Below are positions 5,054 through 6,159 of a stretch of DNA of 6,159 bases, piece by piece (within the stretch, counting starts at the first letter, position 1; each line of letters starts with the position of its first letter). A program made the position numbers and the translations under genes. The notes beneath the pieces are model-generated. The model did no database searches. It worked only from the letters and a program-made list of their open reading frames with translations, and was not told the origin of the DNA. This DNA is from JBEKYD01 sp049509915 (GTDB lineage Bacteria; Acidobacteriota; Terriglobia; Bryobacterales; Bryobacteraceae), in NCBI GenBank assembly GCA_049509915.1, contig JBEKZL010000365.1, forward strand, positions 1 to 6,159, written 5' to 3'.

Positions 5054-6159
5054 CGCAGCACCTCCGCTACCGCATCCATATCGGCGCGGCGCGACATTTC
5101 GGTGGCGCAAAGCAGCACCGAATCGGCCAGCTCGGGGTAAAAGCGCCCCAGCGGCAGTCCACCGACGATCTTCTTTTCGAGCAGCGCCTGGTTTCTCGAT
5201 TCCGGATCGCCCACGCGGGCGACGAATTCGTTAAAGAATTTGCCGCTGAAGCGCGGTTTTACTTTCCCGGCCAGATAGTGCGCTTTGGCCAGGTTCTGCA
5301 GCGCCAACTCGCGCAGCCCCTGTTTGCCGTAAACCGTCATGAAGACCGTGGCCATGAGGGCGACCAGCGCCTGATTGGTGCAGATGTTGGAGGTGGCTTT
5401 TTCGCGCCGGATGTGCTGTTCGCGGGTGGCCAGCGTCAGGCAGAAGGCGCGCTGCCCGCGGGAATCCGTGCTCTGGCCCACGAGGCGGCCGGGCATCTGG
5501 CGGACGAGTCTATCTGTGGTGGCAATCACCCCGGCATAGGGGCCGCCGAAGCTGGGCGAGATGGCGAACGATTGCAGCTCGCCGGCCACGATATCGGCTT
5601 CCCGAACCGGCTCGAGCAAACCGAGCGAAACCGCTTCGGTGAAAACAAGGATCAGCAGCGCGCCGCGGCGGTGCGCGATCTCCGCCGCCGCCCGGGCTTC
5701 GTCCACGATGCCGAAAAAATTGGGCGATTGCACAATGACCGCGGCGGTGAGCCCGTCGATCTTGCTCTCCAGGTCCTTCAAGTCGATGGCGCCGGTTTCG
5801 GCGTCGTAGCCGAATTCATCCACAGCCATTCCCTGGTGAAGCGCATACGTCCGCAGCACCTCGCGGTATTCGGGGTGTACCGATTTCGCCGCCAGCACGC
5901 GGCCCTTACCGGTGGCGCGCGCGGCCATCATGGCGGCTTCCGGTAGGGCGGTCGAGCCGTCCCACATGCCGGCGTTGGCCACGTCCATGCCGGTAAGCTG
6001 GCAGATCATGGTTTGAAACTCGAAGATCGCGGTCAGGGTGCCCTGGGCGATTTCGGCCTGGTAGGGCGTGTACGAGGTCAGAAATTCGCCGCGCGACACT
6101 ACCGTATCCACCAGCACCGGCCGATAGTGAGCATAGACGCCCGCTCCCAGAAAGGAGGC
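5050..6159 (-). CDS. gcvPA: Glycine dehydrogenase (decarboxylating) subunit 1, P-protein, 5' end outside window
   Basis: The frame is open to the right edge, with 369 residues visible. The first visible residues, ASFLGAGVYAHYRP, match an internal family segment normally about 70-80 residues into the protein, so the real start lies beyond 6159. The GTG at 6117 is an internal valine codon, not the start. Family signatures follow: SRGEFLTSYTPYQAEIAQGT (22-41), FQTMICQLTGMDVANAGMWD, SFGGPYAGVIAT, MPGRLVGQSTDSRGQRAF and the highly conserved REQHIRREKATSNICTNQAL. The near-terminal GGLPLGRFYPEL is also typical. This subunit has the aminotransferase fold but, as is usual, no PLP lysine; it pairs with GcvPB to complete the active site. 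The stop TGA overlaps the gcvPB start. gcvH and gcvT, if linked, would lie upstream. Confidence 0.96.
   Translation of the reverse strand, partial: ASFLGAGVYAHYRPVLVDTVVSRGEFLTSYTPYQAEIAQGTLTAIFEFQTMICQLTGMDVANAGMWDGSTALPEAAMMAARATGKGRVLAAKSVHPEYREVLRTYALHQGMAVDEFGYDAETGAIDLKDLESKIDGLTAAVIVQSPNFFGIVDEARAAAEIAHRRGALLILVFTEAVSLGLLEPVREADIVAGELQSFAISPSFGGPYAGVIATTDRLVRQMPGRLVGQSTDSRGQRAFCLTLATREQHIRREKATSNICTNQALVALMATVFMTVYGKQGLRELALQNLAKAHYLAGKVKPRFSGKFFNEFVARVGDPESRNQALLEKKIVGGLPLGRFYPELADSVLLCATEMSRRADMDAVAEVLR
5061..5065 (-). promoter_or_regulatory. Ribosome binding site deciding the GTG start of gcvPB
   Basis: On the minus strand GGAGG lies within the last codons of gcvPA, 7 bases before GTG 5053. 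It supports the GTGA-overlap start over the upstream ATG at 5110. Confidence 0.75.

Noticed and set aside
5054..5110. ATG 5110 as the start of gcvPB
   Set aside because: It would lie deep in gcvPA and add 19 residues unlike the family; GTG 5053 has the GTGA overlap and a GGAGG at ideal spacing.
3632..5140. Long plus-strand open frame of 502 codons opposite gcvPB
   Set aside because: It is antisense to a clear gcvPB with all family motifs; the composition (rich in Arg, His, Gln, Gly) is typical of a shadow frame in GC-rich DNA.
6115..6117. GTG 6117 as the start of gcvPA
   Set aside because: Family-like sequence continues in frame to the window edge, so this is an internal valine.
1..6159. 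CRISPR array, tRNA or rRNA genes
   Set aside because: No regularly spaced repeat-spacer structure and no tRNA- or rRNA-like conserved sequence was seen on either strand.

Overview
The window reads as a bacterial chromosome segment, mostly GC-rich. Spot counts are about 65% GC at 2401-2460 and 77% at 4081-4140. A split glycine decarboxylase (gcvPA-gcvPB), a textbook sigma-54 promoter, a Tyr/Pro/Gly-rich secreted protein and a GT39-type membrane glycosyltransferase together suggest an Acidobacteria-like genome (Bryobacter/Solibacter type). That taxonomic guess is inference only.

Layout. (1) Positions 1-1042 form a small accessory patch on the plus strand. It has lower GC (about 45% at 241-300 and 42% at 961-1020). 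It opens with a 25-bp-period tandem repeat and inverted repeat that could be the end of a mobile element. A short ORF follows, joined by an ATGA overlap to a DUF433 protein, which in turn overlaps a DUF5615 PIN-like protein. The last two look like an antitoxin-toxin type pair. (2) Positions 1043-1219 are a regulatory gap with a perfect -24/-12 sigma-54 promoter (1157-1174), a short leader hairpin and a strong ribosome binding site. They drive a 108-residue secreted protein (1220-1546). (3) Positions 1547-1649 separate convergent genes and hold a compact set of competing hairpins. (4) The minus strand from 6159 down to 1650 carries gcvPA (5' end outside the window), gcvPB (GTGA overlap with gcvPA), then two back-to-back perfect inverted repeats, then a 598-residue polytopic glycosyltransferase.

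How the genes work together. GcvPA and GcvPB form the P-protein of the glycine cleavage system; gcvH and gcvT are not visible and may lie upstream, beyond position 6159. The glycosyltransferase is downstream on the same strand but separated by 113 bp with dyad symmetry, so it is probably regulated separately. The secreted protein is a single gene under sigma-54, meaning it needs an AAA+ activator encoded elsewhere. I see no large novel multi-gene system. The items most worth checking are the sigma-54-driven surface protein, the paired inverted repeats at 3509-3547, the hairpin cluster at 1577-1632 and the low-GC DUF433/DUF5615 patch.
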